From Vitrella brassicaformis (taxonomy: Eukaryota > Sar > Vitrellaceae), in NCBI GenBank assembly GCA_001179505.1, contig CDMY01000295.1:375336-439335 (forward strand): a DNA stretch of 64,000 nt, written 5' to 3'. Positions within the stretch are counted from its first letter, which is position 1; the number at the start of each line of letters is the position of its first letter. A program made the position numbers and the translations under genes. Below the pieces are notes generated by a model. It had not been told where the DNA came from. It worked only from the letters and a program-made list of their open reading frames with translations, and did no database searches. Below are positions 44,316 through 56,410 of the stretch, piece by piece.

Positions 44316-47173
44316 ATGCAGCTCAGAATGGCGCCGCCCGCCCCTTTGGTGTGCATTCTTTGCCTGGCGATGCTGCCCCAGGAGTCCGCCGCATTCACCC
44401 AGCCAATCAGATGTCGTGTTGATCATGCGCCGAGGCCACCCATCGATGGCGGCAGGAGGAGGCAGCCGTCTGTCGGGATGTCGGCCGTCATGGAACCGGA
44501 CACGCAGAGGCACGTCCGCGAGCGGAGGAGAGAGCGGGAGCTGAGTGCCCTTCCGGACCTGGTCAAGCCGGGCTGGTTTCCCACACGAGCCCAGGAGGTG
44601 GTGGACACACGGACGGTGCAGGCAGTCCGGGTCTCACACATCCTTCTTGAGGTCAGCCACGCACTGTGCACCCACACACACGCCCACGCCACCGTGTGTT
44701 GTGTTGTGTTGTGTGTAGACGGAGTCATTGGCAGAGCTGGCGCTCGAGCGGCTACGCCAGGGCGATGTCGACTTTGCCGATCTTGCAGAAGTGGCCAGCA
44801 TCTGCCAGGCGACCAAGCAAGACAAGGGCCAGGTCGGCTGGGTCTCCCTGAAGGACGACTTCCTCGACCCCATCATGCCGCTCGAGGTCCGGGAGGCCGC
44901 CATGGCCCTCAAGCCGGGCGACATGACAACCGTCCGCTCCGGCAGGGGCGTGCACATCGTCAAGGTGGAGGACGTCATGGCACTCCTGACGCCGACGGCC
45001 TCGCAGCCGAGGTCCAAGATGCCGGGAAGCGGGCAGTTGCTTGCGGCGTCGGGGCTGTCCCGCCTGTTTAAGAAGACTGTTGGGGCGGCTGATGGGCTGG
45101 AAGGGGAGAGAGAGAGGGAGAGCGAGTGGCGGTACTTTGTGGACACGATGGGGTGTCAGATGAACAAGGCCGACTCGGAGAGGATGGCAGGGCAGCTGGA
45201 ATCCCTTGGCGCACGGGTAAGTATGTCGTTAACTGCATTGATTGATTGCGTGTGGGTGCGTGGGGCGGGGTGGGTCATTGTCTGTCTCCCAGGTGACTGA
45301 CGATGCAAAGGGGGCCGACATCGTTGTGCTCAACACCTGCTCTATACGCGACAAGGCCGAGCAGAAGGTACGTACGTCAGTGCTTGTGTTGTGTCAGTCG
45401 ACTAAGTGTGTTCATGTGTGGGTGGGTGTGTGCGTGTCAGGTTTACTCAGCCCTCGGCCCCTTCGCCGCGCGGAAGCGATCCGGCAAAGACGTGACACTT
45501 GTGGTGGCTGGCTGTGTGGCACAGCAGGAAGGAGAGAGGCTACTCAGGAGGTCGGCAAGGCAACGCTAGGCTGCCACCAGCCACCAACACACAACACGAC
45601 ACTCCACACACTCACACGCGCCGTGTTGGGGTTCGTCAGAGTCCCTGAGCTGGATCTTGTGATGGGGCCGCAATACGGTGAGTCGTCACCTACGAGCACA
45701 CACACACACACACACACACGCACGCGGCCTTGATTCGTTTGTCCACACTCGTGTGTGTGTGTGTGTGTGTGTGCGTCTGTTTCTCCTCACTCAGCGAATC
45801 GTCTGGGCGATCTGCTCGAGGACGTGGCCAACGGCAACCAGGTGGTGGCCACCGAGCCCACCTTCATCATGGAGGACTCCACCAAGCCGAGGAGAGAGAG
45901 GTGAGTGAGACCCCCACGCCCACACACACTGTCTGTCTGACTGACTGACTGACTGTCTGTCGTCAGCTCGGTGGCCGCCTGGGTCAATGTCATCTACGGC
46001 TGCAACGAACACTGCACCTACTGCGTCGTCCCCAACACACGAGGGGTCGAACAATCGAGGCCGATGGAGTCGGTCCGCCGCGAGATGGAGGAGCTCGGCG
46101 CCCTTGGCTTCAAAGAGGTCACCCTCCTCGGGCAAAACATCGACAGCTGGGGGAGGGACATGCATCCGAAGCGAAAGTTTTCCGACCTCCTGCACCATGT
46201 CGCCGACACTCCAGGCGTCGAGCGGATCCGATTCGTGACCTCTCACCCTCGCTACATCAGCGAGAGGGTGGTGGATGCGGTGGCGGAGCACCCCTCCTTG
46301 ATGGAGTACTTCCACATACCTTTCCAGGCGGGGGACAATGAGGTGCTGCGGAACATGAGAAGGGGGTACACGAGGGAGAGGTACCTGCATGTGATTGACC
46401 GGATACGGAGAAGGATCCCCGGTGAGCTGAGCTGAGCTGTGGGTCCTTGGGAGTGTTCGTCGGCTTGTGTATGGGATTTGCGCTCTCTCTCTCTCTCTGT
46501 GTGTGTGCGCGCGCGCGCGTGTGTGTGTGTGTGTGTGCAGAGGTGGCCATCAGTGCCGATGTGATTGTGGGCTTCCCGGGGGAGACCGAAGAGCAGTTTG
46601 AACAAACCCTTGACCTCATGAGACAGGTAGTACCTGACCACCCCCACACGTGTGTCTTGTTCTCTGGTACATCCATCCATCCATCAGGTCAAGTTCGACT
46701 GCCTCATCACGGCCGCCTATTCCCCCCGCCCCCACACGCCTGCAGCCACCTGGCCAAACCAGCTGCCCGACGACGTCAAAGAAGACAGGCTCCGGCGCAT
46801 CAACGAGCTCGCCGCACAACACGCCTACGAGCGAAACCTGAGGTACCTCGGTCGCGTCGAGGAGGTGCTAGTGGAGGAGCGGAATGTCAAGAACCCCACA
46901 CAGGTCATGGGCCGGACGAGAGGCAATCGGCTGGTCTTCTTTGACGGTGATATTGCCGAGCTGAGGGGGAGGATGGTGCCGGTGCGGGTGACCGAGGTGC
47001 GGCCTTACAGCCTGACTGGGAGGATTGAACGGGGCGAGGAGCCTTTCCATTATTGCGAGAGCGGGCTGAGGAGGCCGTCTGAGTCCAGGAGGGGGAGGGA
47101 AAGGGGGCGGGGTGGGTCGTCGTCACGATCATCGAGACTTGACGAGGTGCTCGCAGAGCTGACATCGGCTTAA
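44316..47173 (+). CDS. Parvulin-MiaB fusion, plastid-targeted
   Basis: Eight or so exons. The N-terminus has a signal peptide ([21 protein letters not shown]) and then a basic, Pro-rich transit-like stretch, as for complex red-type plastids. A PpiC/parvulin rotamase domain comes next ([53 protein letters not shown]). After a linker of about 50 residues in the same exon (44719-45218) follows Mia[28 protein letters not shown] and GCVAQQEG for the auxiliary cluster, and [15 protein letters not shown] (CxxxCxxC) for the radical-SAM 4Fe-4S cluster. [15 protein letters not shown] and a C-terminal TRAM-like part complete it. MiaB adds the 2-methylthio group to i6A37 of tRNAs. The start could be the Met at 44316 or 44328; Met 44241 would hide the signal peptide. 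Confidence 0.9.
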
Positions 47174-47382
47174 GAAGCGGTGTGATGTGATATGTGTGTG
47201 AGAATGGTGTCTGTCTATGGTTTTTCTGTGTGTACGGTGCGGTGGTCTGTGAATGGAGCGGAGACAAGAAAGACGTTGACATTAGACTGATTGATGAAAC
47301 AGTAGCAATGTCACTCACCTGCAGCATGCCCATGCAATTGCACACTCGGCCACGACCACACACGCAGACACGCACACACACG

Positions 47383-48348
47383 TCAGCTGTCTTTCTTGTC
47401 TTTGCTGTCGTCATCTGTCTCGTCAAAGCCTGCACGCCACGCACAGAGAGACAGACAGACCCATGAAAGTGAGGGAGGGCCCATCATATGCCATGCCGCC
47501 TGGTTGCGTGAAGGTCCGTGGGCACCTCACCTCCAGTTCTCTGTCTGAATCTGCATCCTGCCGTGCAGACCTCCAGGCACTTGACAGACGAACCCCTGTC
47601 GCCCTGCACACCACACACGCCCCACCCACACACACGCAATCACACAGTCAGACCTTTCCGCCACATGATCATGGCTCTCTGCCCTCCGTCAGACTGTCTG
47701 CTATGCTCGATAACCGACCGGAGACCTGTCGAGGAACTTTATGTTGAATGCCTTGGAGTCCTCCTTGATGTCTTGCTTGTAGCACAGCTCCTCACACCCG
47801 CTCACACACTCCTCGCTGCACACACACACACACACACACACACATGCAGCCACCCGCACCGAATCAAGAGAGAGAGAGGGTCTCTCGCTCTCCATGCATC
47901 CAATCAGCTAGCTCACAATGTGCTGGAGTCGTCATCGCCACACGCCTTCTTGCAGTAAGTCCTGTACGTCCACGCCTGCAGGCAATCAAACAAGTAATGA
48001 CATCAGACGCCGGCCATATCCATGGGGCCAGTGTGTTCCGTGGCGCTGGCAACACAGTGGTCCCTCCCACACCCTCCCCCATGTTGAATGAAGTCTCACC
48101 CCACCCACCATGCGGAAGTCGCCGGTGCTCTTGACCGATGTGATGTCGTTGCACATGCCGAAACACGAGGTGTGGTCGACAGAGAGATCCGACAGGGCAG
48201 TCTTGACGCAGCTCTTCACCTTCTCTATCAAATCCATTGGGGAGTTCGCAATGGCGGCGAGCTTAGCGCAGTCTCCGGCCCCCATTGGCCCCCAGCCAGA
48301 AATTGCCCCGTCTCGGTTTCCGTCTCGAGGAGCGGGGGTCCCACGCAC
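47383..48348 (-). CDS. Small Cys-rich acidic-tail protein
   Basis: About five exons. The start is MRGTPAPRDGNRDGA (48348) or MGAGDCAKLAAIAN (48285). Cysteines are regularly spaced: VKSCVKTALSDLSVDHTSC, FGMCNDIT, YCKKACGDD, FEECVSGCEELCYKQD and KCLEVCTAGCRF. The C-terminal exon is FDETDDDSKDKKDS, stop at 47383. No certain signal peptide is seen. The paired-Cys spacing suggests a helical disulfide protein, possibly mitochondrial intermembrane-space like, but it does not fit the twin CX9C rule cleanly. The exon end near 47720 needs a weak donor. It is head-to-head with the EF-hand gene. Confidence 0.5.
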
Positions 48349-48365
48349 AGGAGGTGTGAGTGACG

Positions 48366-49262
48366 ATGGTGGACTGGGACTCGATCGACGAGGACATCAA
48401 GAAGCTCCTCACCGAGACCCAGTGCAGCATCTTCGAAACGGCTTTCACTCTCTTCGACCGTGACAAGGACGGATTTATCGCCTTCTCGTGAGTAACCAAC
48501 CACCCAACCACCTCTCTCTCTCCCTCTCTTCCTCACTCCAGCTGTGTGTCCATGGCGTTCGTTGTGTGCACACTGTCTGTCAGCGATTTGCCGCAGATGT
48601 GGCGGTCGGTTGGGCAGAACCCGACGGACGCGCAGCTCAAGAAGATCGTGGAGACGTGGGACAAGGACAAGAAGGGGTTCTTTGACTTCAAGACCTTCCT
48701 GAGGATGTGCATCAGCCCGGCCTTCGACGACCCCATGAAGGAGGAGCGGCTGCTCGAGGCCTTCAGGCACTTCGACAAGGACGGCACCGGCATCGTCACG
48801 GCGCCACAGCTCAGACTCATACTCAGTGCTTATGGTGGGTGGTGCGCTGGTGTGTGGTGTGTGGTGTGTGTGTGTGTGTGTGTGAGTGTGTCTCCCTCTC
48901 TCTCTCTCTCTCTCTCTGGGTGCATTAGGAGAGAAGCTGCCAGAGGAAGAGGCAGACGAACTTGTGGAGTGGTAAAAGAGACACAGAGCAGAACACAATA
49001 AACCATGGCCGTGGGCGGCATACACTCCTCTCTCTCTGTGTGTCTTCCTTTTTGTGTCTTCCTTCAGGGCCGAGAAGGTAAGGAATGTGCGCAAGGCAAC
49101 ACGTCCACTGCTCTGCAATGGCCTGTCTGCCTGGCTGCCTGCGTGTGTGTGGGTGTGTGTGTCCATGAGGTGCAGGCGCAGGGCGTGTTGGTGAGCGAGG
49201 GTCGTCTGTCGTACGAGAACCTCATCAAACAGCTCCTCGAGAGGGACCCTAACATCATGTAG
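48366..49262 (+). CDS. EF-hand calcium-binding protein, calmodulin-like
   Basis: Five exons: 48366-48487, 48584-48834, 48929-48971, a 10-base micro-exon 49068-49077, and 49176-49262; 170 aa. The first EF loop, DRDKDGFIAFSD, has Asp at loop positions 1, 3, 5 and 12, so it can probably bind calcium. The second (DKDKKGFFDFKT) and third (DKDGTGIVTAPQ) loops keep Asp at 1 and 3 but lose other ligands. A fourth hand is only a degenerate helix pair (EADELVEW; GRLSYENLIKQLL). Likely a cytosolic calcium sensor, related to centrin/calmodulin-like proteins of protists. All junctions are frame-consistent. Its ATG is 17 bp from the ATG proposed for the minus-strand neighbour. Confidence 0.85.
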
Positions 49263-49871
49263 AGGAAGGGACCGACCTGTCTGTCTCTCTGTCTTGCTTG
49301 GTGTGGCGTGGCGGTTGGCTCGCTGCCATATGCGGTGCGGTACGGTGCCGTGTACTCTCTCTCTCTTTCTCTCTGTGATGTCTGTGATGTCTGTCGTGCG
49401 GACGCACTGATTGACATCAATATCGCTTCGGTGCGTCCATTTGCTGCTGCTATGTCTGTCTGTCTGTCTGTCCGTCCGATTGTCCACAAGAAACCACCGG
49501 CAAAAAGGGCGAAGGATAAATCTGACTAACTGACGAATGATCTGATCACATCAGGGGCCATCCATCGCCGCATCCCTCTGCGCTTCCGAGCCAGTCAGTC
49601 AGCCACCGCATCTCAACAAGAGCTGCATCCGTACTCGACGCAGCCCTTTGGGAGATCCGGCAGCACAACAACCGAGCAGCGCCGAGCCGAAGTCAACAAG
49701 AGCTGCACACGTCACGTCACCCCCATGGCGTGATGCCATACTGACCGGCCAACCAACACCCACACCCGTCCCGTCTCATAAACCAGCCCACTCTTCGGAG
49801 CTGCCCCCACACACACACAGGTCGGATCCCGTGACCACTCTCGATGGCATCTCTCATCACCCACCCTCTCT
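49263..49871. other. Intergenic between convergent genes
   Basis: CTCTCT run (49358-49374), TCTG repeat (49455-49475), and a repeated AACAAGAGCTGCA phrase at 49614 and 49692. No exon is supported. Confidence 0.5.
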
Positions 49872-52800
49872 CTACCTGCTGTCTACCACGGCTGCGTGAC
49901 TTCTTACTACCGAAAACAGTGCGATAGCGCCGCTCTGCCTCTCGCCCACCAGCAGAGAGGGCGACAGCCGGGGCTGCTGCGTGGTGGTGCGGAGGTACTC
50001 GCCCGCCAGGCCGGTGGGGTCGTCATACACTGTACCTGGGGAGCCGCCCTCGGTGGTGGTAGTGCCGTGTGTGGGCCAGGCCGAGAGGAAGTCGATGCAC
50101 CTGAGGGCGGGGGTGCTGTCGTCGAACGACCACCGGTGGAGCTCCCTGATGAAAAGGGGCAGCGGACAAGGAGAGAGAGAGGAGGGGGTGGTGGTGTGTG
50201 TGGTGGGGTGGGGGGGAGGAGGGGTACCTCTGCTGTGGGACGTCCCACAGGGCGGCGTATGGGTGTGACTGGCCTTCGATCTGCACATGGCCGCCGACAA
50301 GGGCCGTGCCCCACCCATCCGACGTGGCACACCTGCACAGCACAGCACAGCACAGCACACAGACAAACAGACAGACTGGTAGGTGTCACTTACATGGGTC
50401 ACGCACGACGTGTGTGTGGCTATTTCCTCACTTGATGCGGCTGCTGCTAGTCTTGGCATTAGGCGGCAGCGACGACCCCCGTGCCATGGACATGACCTCT
50501 CCTCCCCCTCCCCCTGCCCCTGCCCCTCCCCCACTTGCTGCCGCCCTGATATCCCACAGCCGCGTGTCGCCATCTTCGCTGATGCTCATGGCACGGTGCT
50601 CTGAACACCACACACAACAGACAGACAGGCGACATTCGTGAGGTGTTCTGCGGGTGTCTGTTCTGCATCGTACCTCTGATGTCGCAGTGGACGACAGCTG
50701 CCTCATGCGACCTGCAATGACGGAACGGACCACACAACACACGGGAGTCTCTCTCTCTCTCTCTCTGCGTGTGTGGTGTGGCTTACGCGGAAAAGAGTGG
50801 TCCCTCCTGACACCTGGGGTCCCACATGACGAGGGTCCCGTCCGACGCAGCGGAAACCACCGTGTTCCCACACACGCCCACACACGTCACTTCCTCCTAT
50901 AAAAACAAACAAAGCCGCACACGCATCCACATTCACCCACACCCACACACGCCCACATGCACAGAAAGACGCACCTGGTGGTCATCGAGCGCCTGCAGGT
51001 GCCGCAGTGCGGAAGGCGTCACCGCCCATACCCGAACAGTCTGGTCGGCCGAGCCAGAGACGAGCGTGTGTGTGCTAGTGCTGGTCTGCCCGCCACTGCC
51101 TGAGGAGAGGTCGGTCGCCAGGCACCTCAGCGTGTCGGCGTGGGTGAGCTGTTTGGCCACGGTCGACCCGCTGGTGGGGTTGAACAGCACCAATGCACCG
51201 TCAAAGGCGCCTGCACACACCAAATACACCCATTGTGGGTGTGAGGTGATGTGATGTGGCTTGTTTGGCTTGGCTGGCTGACCGATTGCGAGGAGGGAGG
51301 GGCGTCCGATTGGCAGTGAGATGACGGACGACAGGGGCAGCTGTGCCAGCACAAAGCTCTGCACAGACGGAGGGCCGGGCCCGTTGGCCATGCTGCTGCT
51401 GCTGCTGGCAAAGGACGACGGGTCGTCGGCGTCAGTCTGCTGCCACACCCGCAGACACCCTGGAAGACACATCACACCACCAACAGAGTTTGTGCATTCC
51501 TTCCTTGAGGTGAGTGTGGTGATATGTCATTCATGTCATGCTGGACATCAATCAATCTTGCCTGTTCCGTCGATGACGCTGGCATGGCAGTCATCCACTG
51601 CCAGCCCAGTGAGAGACCGACACACTCCTTGCAGCGTCCGCCGATGCACGGCTCCACACACGCCGACCAAACCACCACCACCACCACCCCTGGCCTCCTC
51701 ACTCTCGGGCGCGGCCGTGTGGCCTTCACTCTCCCTCTCCCTGTCTGTCTCCCTCTCCCTCTCTCTGTGTTCCCTGGGGCTGGTGCGCGCAGACCATGCC
51801 GCATTCGCCGATGACGGCCGGGGGTGTGTCGACGAAGGGGGCGAGGACGCCATGCGGCTGTGCATCCGCGCCGAAAGAGATGAGGGAACCGGCGAAGGGA
51901 AGACAGGCGGCCCGGGTGTGGTTGTGGATGTAGGTGTGGATGTGGGGGCGGGGGCGTGCTGGTGGATCTTGTCACGCCGCAGCTTGATGAACCACGGCTC
52001 GCTCTCCGTGGGAGACGTCAGCAGGTCCGCCGGCTTCCACTGCGGGCAGTGCAGCCGGGGCGGGTGCGGGTCTCTGAACAGCTGCTGGGGCGTCTGGCCG
52101 AACTCCTGCACCTGGGTCTCGAGGGCGGCCTGCGACACGTGGGAGCGGCCGCCGAGGGCTGGAGTGGGGCTGCCGGGCTCCTTCTGACTGTCCTTCTGCT
52201 GTGAGGTTGGCAGCACGCCCTCTGGCTCCGGCTCGGCGTAGGTCAGGGGGTGGAACAGGTTGTGGGCTGGGTGAACACAGACACACAGGGACAATGGGGG
52301 AACAGATCTCTTTTGTGTGGGGGGTGAGTTGCCACAGGGGGGAGGGTTGTGTGTGCCTTACCTTTGCGGGCCTCTTCGCCTCGTTGCCTGTAGCCGAAGA
52401 TGAGATCGATCCACAGAGGCAGATGGTGAGACACATGCTCACTCTGACCAGCCAGCCCAACCACCGCCACCAACACAACACCACCACAACCCACATGTGA
52501 TGTGTCCATCTCTCTCTCTCTCTCTCTCTCTCCCACCTCCAGCGCAGCCCTCATCTTGACAAGGAAGTCCAAAGGGCTCCTCGCCCACGGCGGCAGCTCC
52601 ACATCCCCCAATGCCCCCTCATGTGTCGTCACCTTGAGCTGGTTGAGCAGGAACTCAGGGTCCCTCTGGTAGAAGTCCGGCATCAGCTCGGCGAAGAAGG
52701 AGGCCTGATGACTCAGGGCGGCCCGCCACGAGTTGCTGACTGAGTGGAACATGCGGGGCCAGGCGTCGAAGCGGCCGCCGTGGAGCCGCAGCTGACACTC

Positions 52801-55536
52801 GGGGAGAAGCCGCACCAGCCAGTAGACCACATACGCTGACGACATGAATGAATGACACAGCACACAGCACACACCACACCGCTGAGAGATGGCAGACCGT
52901 CTTCCTTGTGCCTGTGTGTGGCGTGTGTGTGTGTGTGTGCGTGTGGGGGGGGGGGGGGGGNNNNNNNNNNNNNNNNNNNNNNNNNNNNNNNNNNNNNNNN
53001 NNNNNNNNNNNNNNNNNNNNNNNNNNNNNNNNNNNNNNNNNNNNNNNNNNNNNNNNNNNNNNNNNNNNNNNNNNNNNNNNNNNNNNNNNNNNNNNNNNNN
53101 NNNNNNNNNNNNNNNNNNNNNNNNNNNNNNNNNNNNNNNNNNNNNNNNNNNNNNNNNNNNNNNNNNNNNNNNNNNNNNNNNNNNNNNNNNNNNNNNNNNN
53201 NNNNNNNNNNNNNNNNNNNNNNNNNNNNNNNNNNNNNNNNNNNNNNNNNNNNNNNNNNNNGGCGCTTACCGGGTGTGGAGTAGTGGGTGCCGTAGAGGAA
53301 CTGCTCGTCGGGCGGGAGGTCCTCCATCCGGGCGACCAGGTCTTTGAGCCGCTGCTCGTTGAGCGCGCCGATCGGCTTGGACAAATCGCGGAACGACGCA
53401 TCAACGTCGAGATTCAACTCGGGGCTGCATCCGTTGTCAGCCGGGCATATGTGTGGGCGGGCACATGTGTGTGTGTGTTCATGTGTGGGTGTGTTCATGT
53501 GTGTGTGTGTGTGTGTGTGTGTGGCTACCTCTCATAGTCGCTGAGTACCCAAGGCATGATGGGGTACTGGGAGAAGTCATTGCGCGATCGCCCCGCAGCA
53601 GAGTTCAGGAAGTCAAGGTAGTGGAAGTTGGAGATGTGGCCGCCCTGCCACAGCCTGCACACACACACCACACACACACACACCACACACACACACACCA
53701 CACACACATCCATACCAATCGGGGGAAGAACAGAAGGCCATACAAACGCCCCAGCCACCCCTAGCACCGCACCGAGTCATCTTCTGCAGGTAGGCGTCAG
53801 ACTGCTGCAGCTGGAATGCATTAGGCACCTGCTGCTGCAGCAGGGCCGCTACGGCCTCTCGCTCAGACGGGGTCTCGAAGGCCAGGAACAGCGCATTGCT
53901 GTTGCTCAGGCTGCTCGCCAATCCACCGCCACCACCACCAACACCAACCCCAGGCGCAGTCACGTCAGAAATAACCTGAACCTCACACACACAATATCTG
54001 TCACTCTCGGCGTGTCCGTCTGTGTGTGTTGTGTTGGCAGCGCTGAGAGAGACCGATCTCACCTCAAGCGCGATTCTGCGAGTGGCGTAGGTGCGTCTGA
54101 AGATGTGCAGGATGGCCTTGAGGGGGATGCGTGTGAATGGCCTGTTGGAGAAGTTGGGCTGCGGCTGGAAGTAGACGGCGTCGGTCGTCAGCTGCAGCAT
54201 ACCCCGGTGACGCAGCAACGGCTTGATCTGGTAAACCTGCACACACACACACACACACACATGGACGAGTCTTTGTGTGTGACGAAATCTAATCCAGTCC
54301 ACTTAGCTCACCCAGTAGTGTTTGTGTGTGAGGAGCGTCTCTCTGTGGTCGAGCCGGCTAACGTCAAACTGCAGGCCGCGAGTGAAGATGCGCAACCGAT
54401 CCTGACACACCCACACATGGAGGGGGTCCAGATGCGGTTCAACCTGCGACGTGTGGTGGTACCTGTATGATGGACTGGGCGTCCTCCATCTCGAGCTTTG
54501 AGGCCTGCCAGAGCTCCATCGTGAGAGTGAAGATGGGCGACGCAGACGCATACAGCACACGGAACACATACTGACCGACAGAGAGAGAGAAGAGAATTCT
54601 ATCCATCCATGTGCCATCTGCCGTGTGCCATGTGGTGTGTGTGTGTGTGTGTGTTGATGTGTCCCACCGCATGCCACGTACCTCACTGGGCGCCGGGTGT
54701 TTGGTGATGGAGTATGGCGACACACACCGGGTCTCCCCACCAACAGACACTGTCGGCACCAACACCTGCACCACACAACCACAAGAGCATTCCATACATA
54801 CCATCACCAGCACGCCACGCCACGCACCCATACATCGTCCTCCCTATGCACCCACCGACCGTTTCGGTGGCCACGACAGCAAACTGCTCGAGCGCCTCAC
54901 CCGACTCCTGCCGGGTCATCCCACCCTGCACATTCCTCTTCTCGCCGCCACCCTTCCCACCACCGCCACTCCCACCACCACCACCAGCACCACCAGAGGC
55001 ACTCCACTGTGACGTCATTGTCGTCCACAGTGTGCCGAAAGTGAATGCGGGGCCGGGTGGGGCCGAGTTGGCCGACGGGATGGGGGCGGGGGAGTGGCTG
55101 GGGTTCTCCTTGACGCGAGTGATCCTCCGCAGGGGGAACTTTATGATGGGCTGCGTCACCAGGTCGGGCTCGAACACCAGGCTCTTGGAGCCCAGCCGAA
55201 GCCGACCCTTGGTCTCTGCACACACACAGGCACAGGCACAGGTACCTGAGGCATGAGTGTGTGCAGCAAAGGTGTCCGTGTTGTGTGTTGTTGTGCTTGC
55301 CCTGTGGCACGTTGCCGTGTTCGTCTTCGGGCGTTTCCGGGGCCTCGATCTGGTAGAAGGACGCAGAGCAGTCGGTGAAGTACTCCTCTCCCTCCTCTGA
55401 GTGAAGAAGGACACAGGCAGATCAATCAGTCAATCACACACAGACGGACGGACAGGCAGGCAGATCAACACAAAAAGTGATGCGCTGTCCGACCGAGTAT
55501 GAGTGGGTTGAACGATGTCCGCTGTGAAGAAAACAT
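49872..55536 (-). CDS. FAN/NSMAF-like GRAM-BEACH-WD40 protein
   Basis: Around 20 exons. It starts [14 protein letters not shown] (55536), spliced to [23 protein letters not shown]-like domain ([30 protein letters not shown]) follows, then a PH-BEACH segment ([17 protein letters not shown]) and the BEACH domain: [63 protein letters not shown] and [13 protein letters not shown]40 repeats follow ([39 protein letters not shown]). BEACH-WD proteins act in vesicle trafficking, and the animal FAN homologue couples TNF receptor signalling to neutral sphingomyelinase; only the trafficking-type role can be carried over. A 300-N gap falls inside one intron. The stop is at 49872. Confidence 0.88.
52961..53260. 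other. Assembly gap of 300 N
   Basis: Flanked on the left by a G run (52945-52960) after TG repeats. The exon to the right ends with a GTAAGC donor just at the gap edge (53268). The exon to the left starts at about 52840, in matching phase 1, so the gap is intronic. Confidence 0.95.
53648..53710. repeat. CA / CACACACCA microsatellite
   Basis: Lies in an intron of the BEACH gene just before an acceptor in sense orientation. On the sense strand it is a TGGTGTGTGTG array directly upstream of the acceptor TGCAG. Confidence 0.85.
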
Positions 55537-55986
55537 CCTCCCTCTAGCTGTCAATAACCGTCAATCACGAGCAGCAGCACAAGCAGCCGGACCGATGCAC
55601 CGCCATCACGGCCAATGGGCGAAAGAGGCAAAGATCCCCTCAAAATCTTCAACACCAAAGGACCGCACACAGACTCCTCGGTGTTGCCGGAGAGAAGCGG
55701 CTGCCAGCAGATCACGCACAGGGAAGATTCATCAACTGCGTCGGCGGATCTTCTCTGTCGATGTAACGTGTTTTCTGCTGCAAGGCCTGGGACAGTCTTA
55801 CTGGCGCCACTACAAACGCACTGACGGCCGAACGAACGAACCCTTCTTGCAGCGGTTTCATGCAACACCCTAGCGATTTGCGCGCTTGGGTCTGCAACCA
55901 AAGCACGGATGGCGCTGGAAGGCCCAATGGGTCCATCGGCTGCGATGCCATGAGAGATCTGTGGGTGTTGTCATCATTTCATCGTC
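55537..55986. other. Divergent promoter region with repeat
   Basis: Spacer between the BEACH gene and the small coiled-coil gene. It includes a minus-strand copy of the 45-bp dispersed repeat (55849-55887), which also marks one edge of the inverted duplication with 57.6-58.1 kb. No exon is supported, although a minus-strand open frame covers 55551-55901. Confidence 0.45.
55849..55887 (-). repeat. Dispersed 45-bp repeat, copy 2
   Basis: Minus-strand copy of the element at 1300-1344, reading AGCGCGCAAATCGCTAGGG in sense. It sits at the outer end of the left arm of the inverted duplication. Confidence 0.7.
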
Positions 55987-56410
55987 ATGCCGATGGGCTC
56001 GGCTGCCAAGAGCTTGACGCCGCTGGAGGTGGTCTCGAAGAGGTCCGTGCAGGTGATTGGCATCTGCAGCTTGTGCGCAGCCTTCACACTCAACTACCTC
56101 TGGGTCGAATCGGTAACCACACACACAACCACACACAGGCAGCTAGACAGACAGGCAGACAGACAGGCAGACAGGCAACACGATGGGCCGGCAGCAACTG
56201 TCTGCCGGTCCGTCTGGGACTGGTGGTTGCTGATGCGATGATTCACTGCAGGGCCGCCGGCGTGAGGAGCAGCTGCTTCGGGCTGATCTGAGTCAGGCGA
56301 GGAAGCTCAACGACGAGCTGATCCTGAAGGTGTCAGAACTCAAGGCCGAAAACAGTACTCTGAAGAAAAGGCTGCTGGACATTATGCGGGAAAGGACAAG
56401 GTGGTGGTAG
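55987..56410 (+). CDS. Small membrane protein with coiled coil
   Basis: Two exons, 55987-56112 and 56252-56410, in phase 0; 94 aa. It begins MPMGSAAKSLTPLEVVSKRS, has one membrane segment (VQVIGICSLCAAFTLNYLW), then a charged coiled coil (REEQLLRADLSQARKLNDEL; LKAENSTLKKRLLDIM), ending RERTRWW. The intron holds a CAGA run in which TG-poor sequence precedes the acceptor CTGCAG. A broken inverted copy of exon 1, the intron and the start of exon 2 lies at about 57627-57960. Function unknown; the shape suggests a membrane-anchored tether or a small organellar subunit. Confidence 0.65.

Noticed and set aside
48228-49487. 419-codon minus-strand frame
   Set aside because: Antisense of the EF-hand gene, running through CT and TCTG repeats.
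52713-53537. Long frames spanning the N gap
   Set aside because: They exist only because N codons do not give stops.
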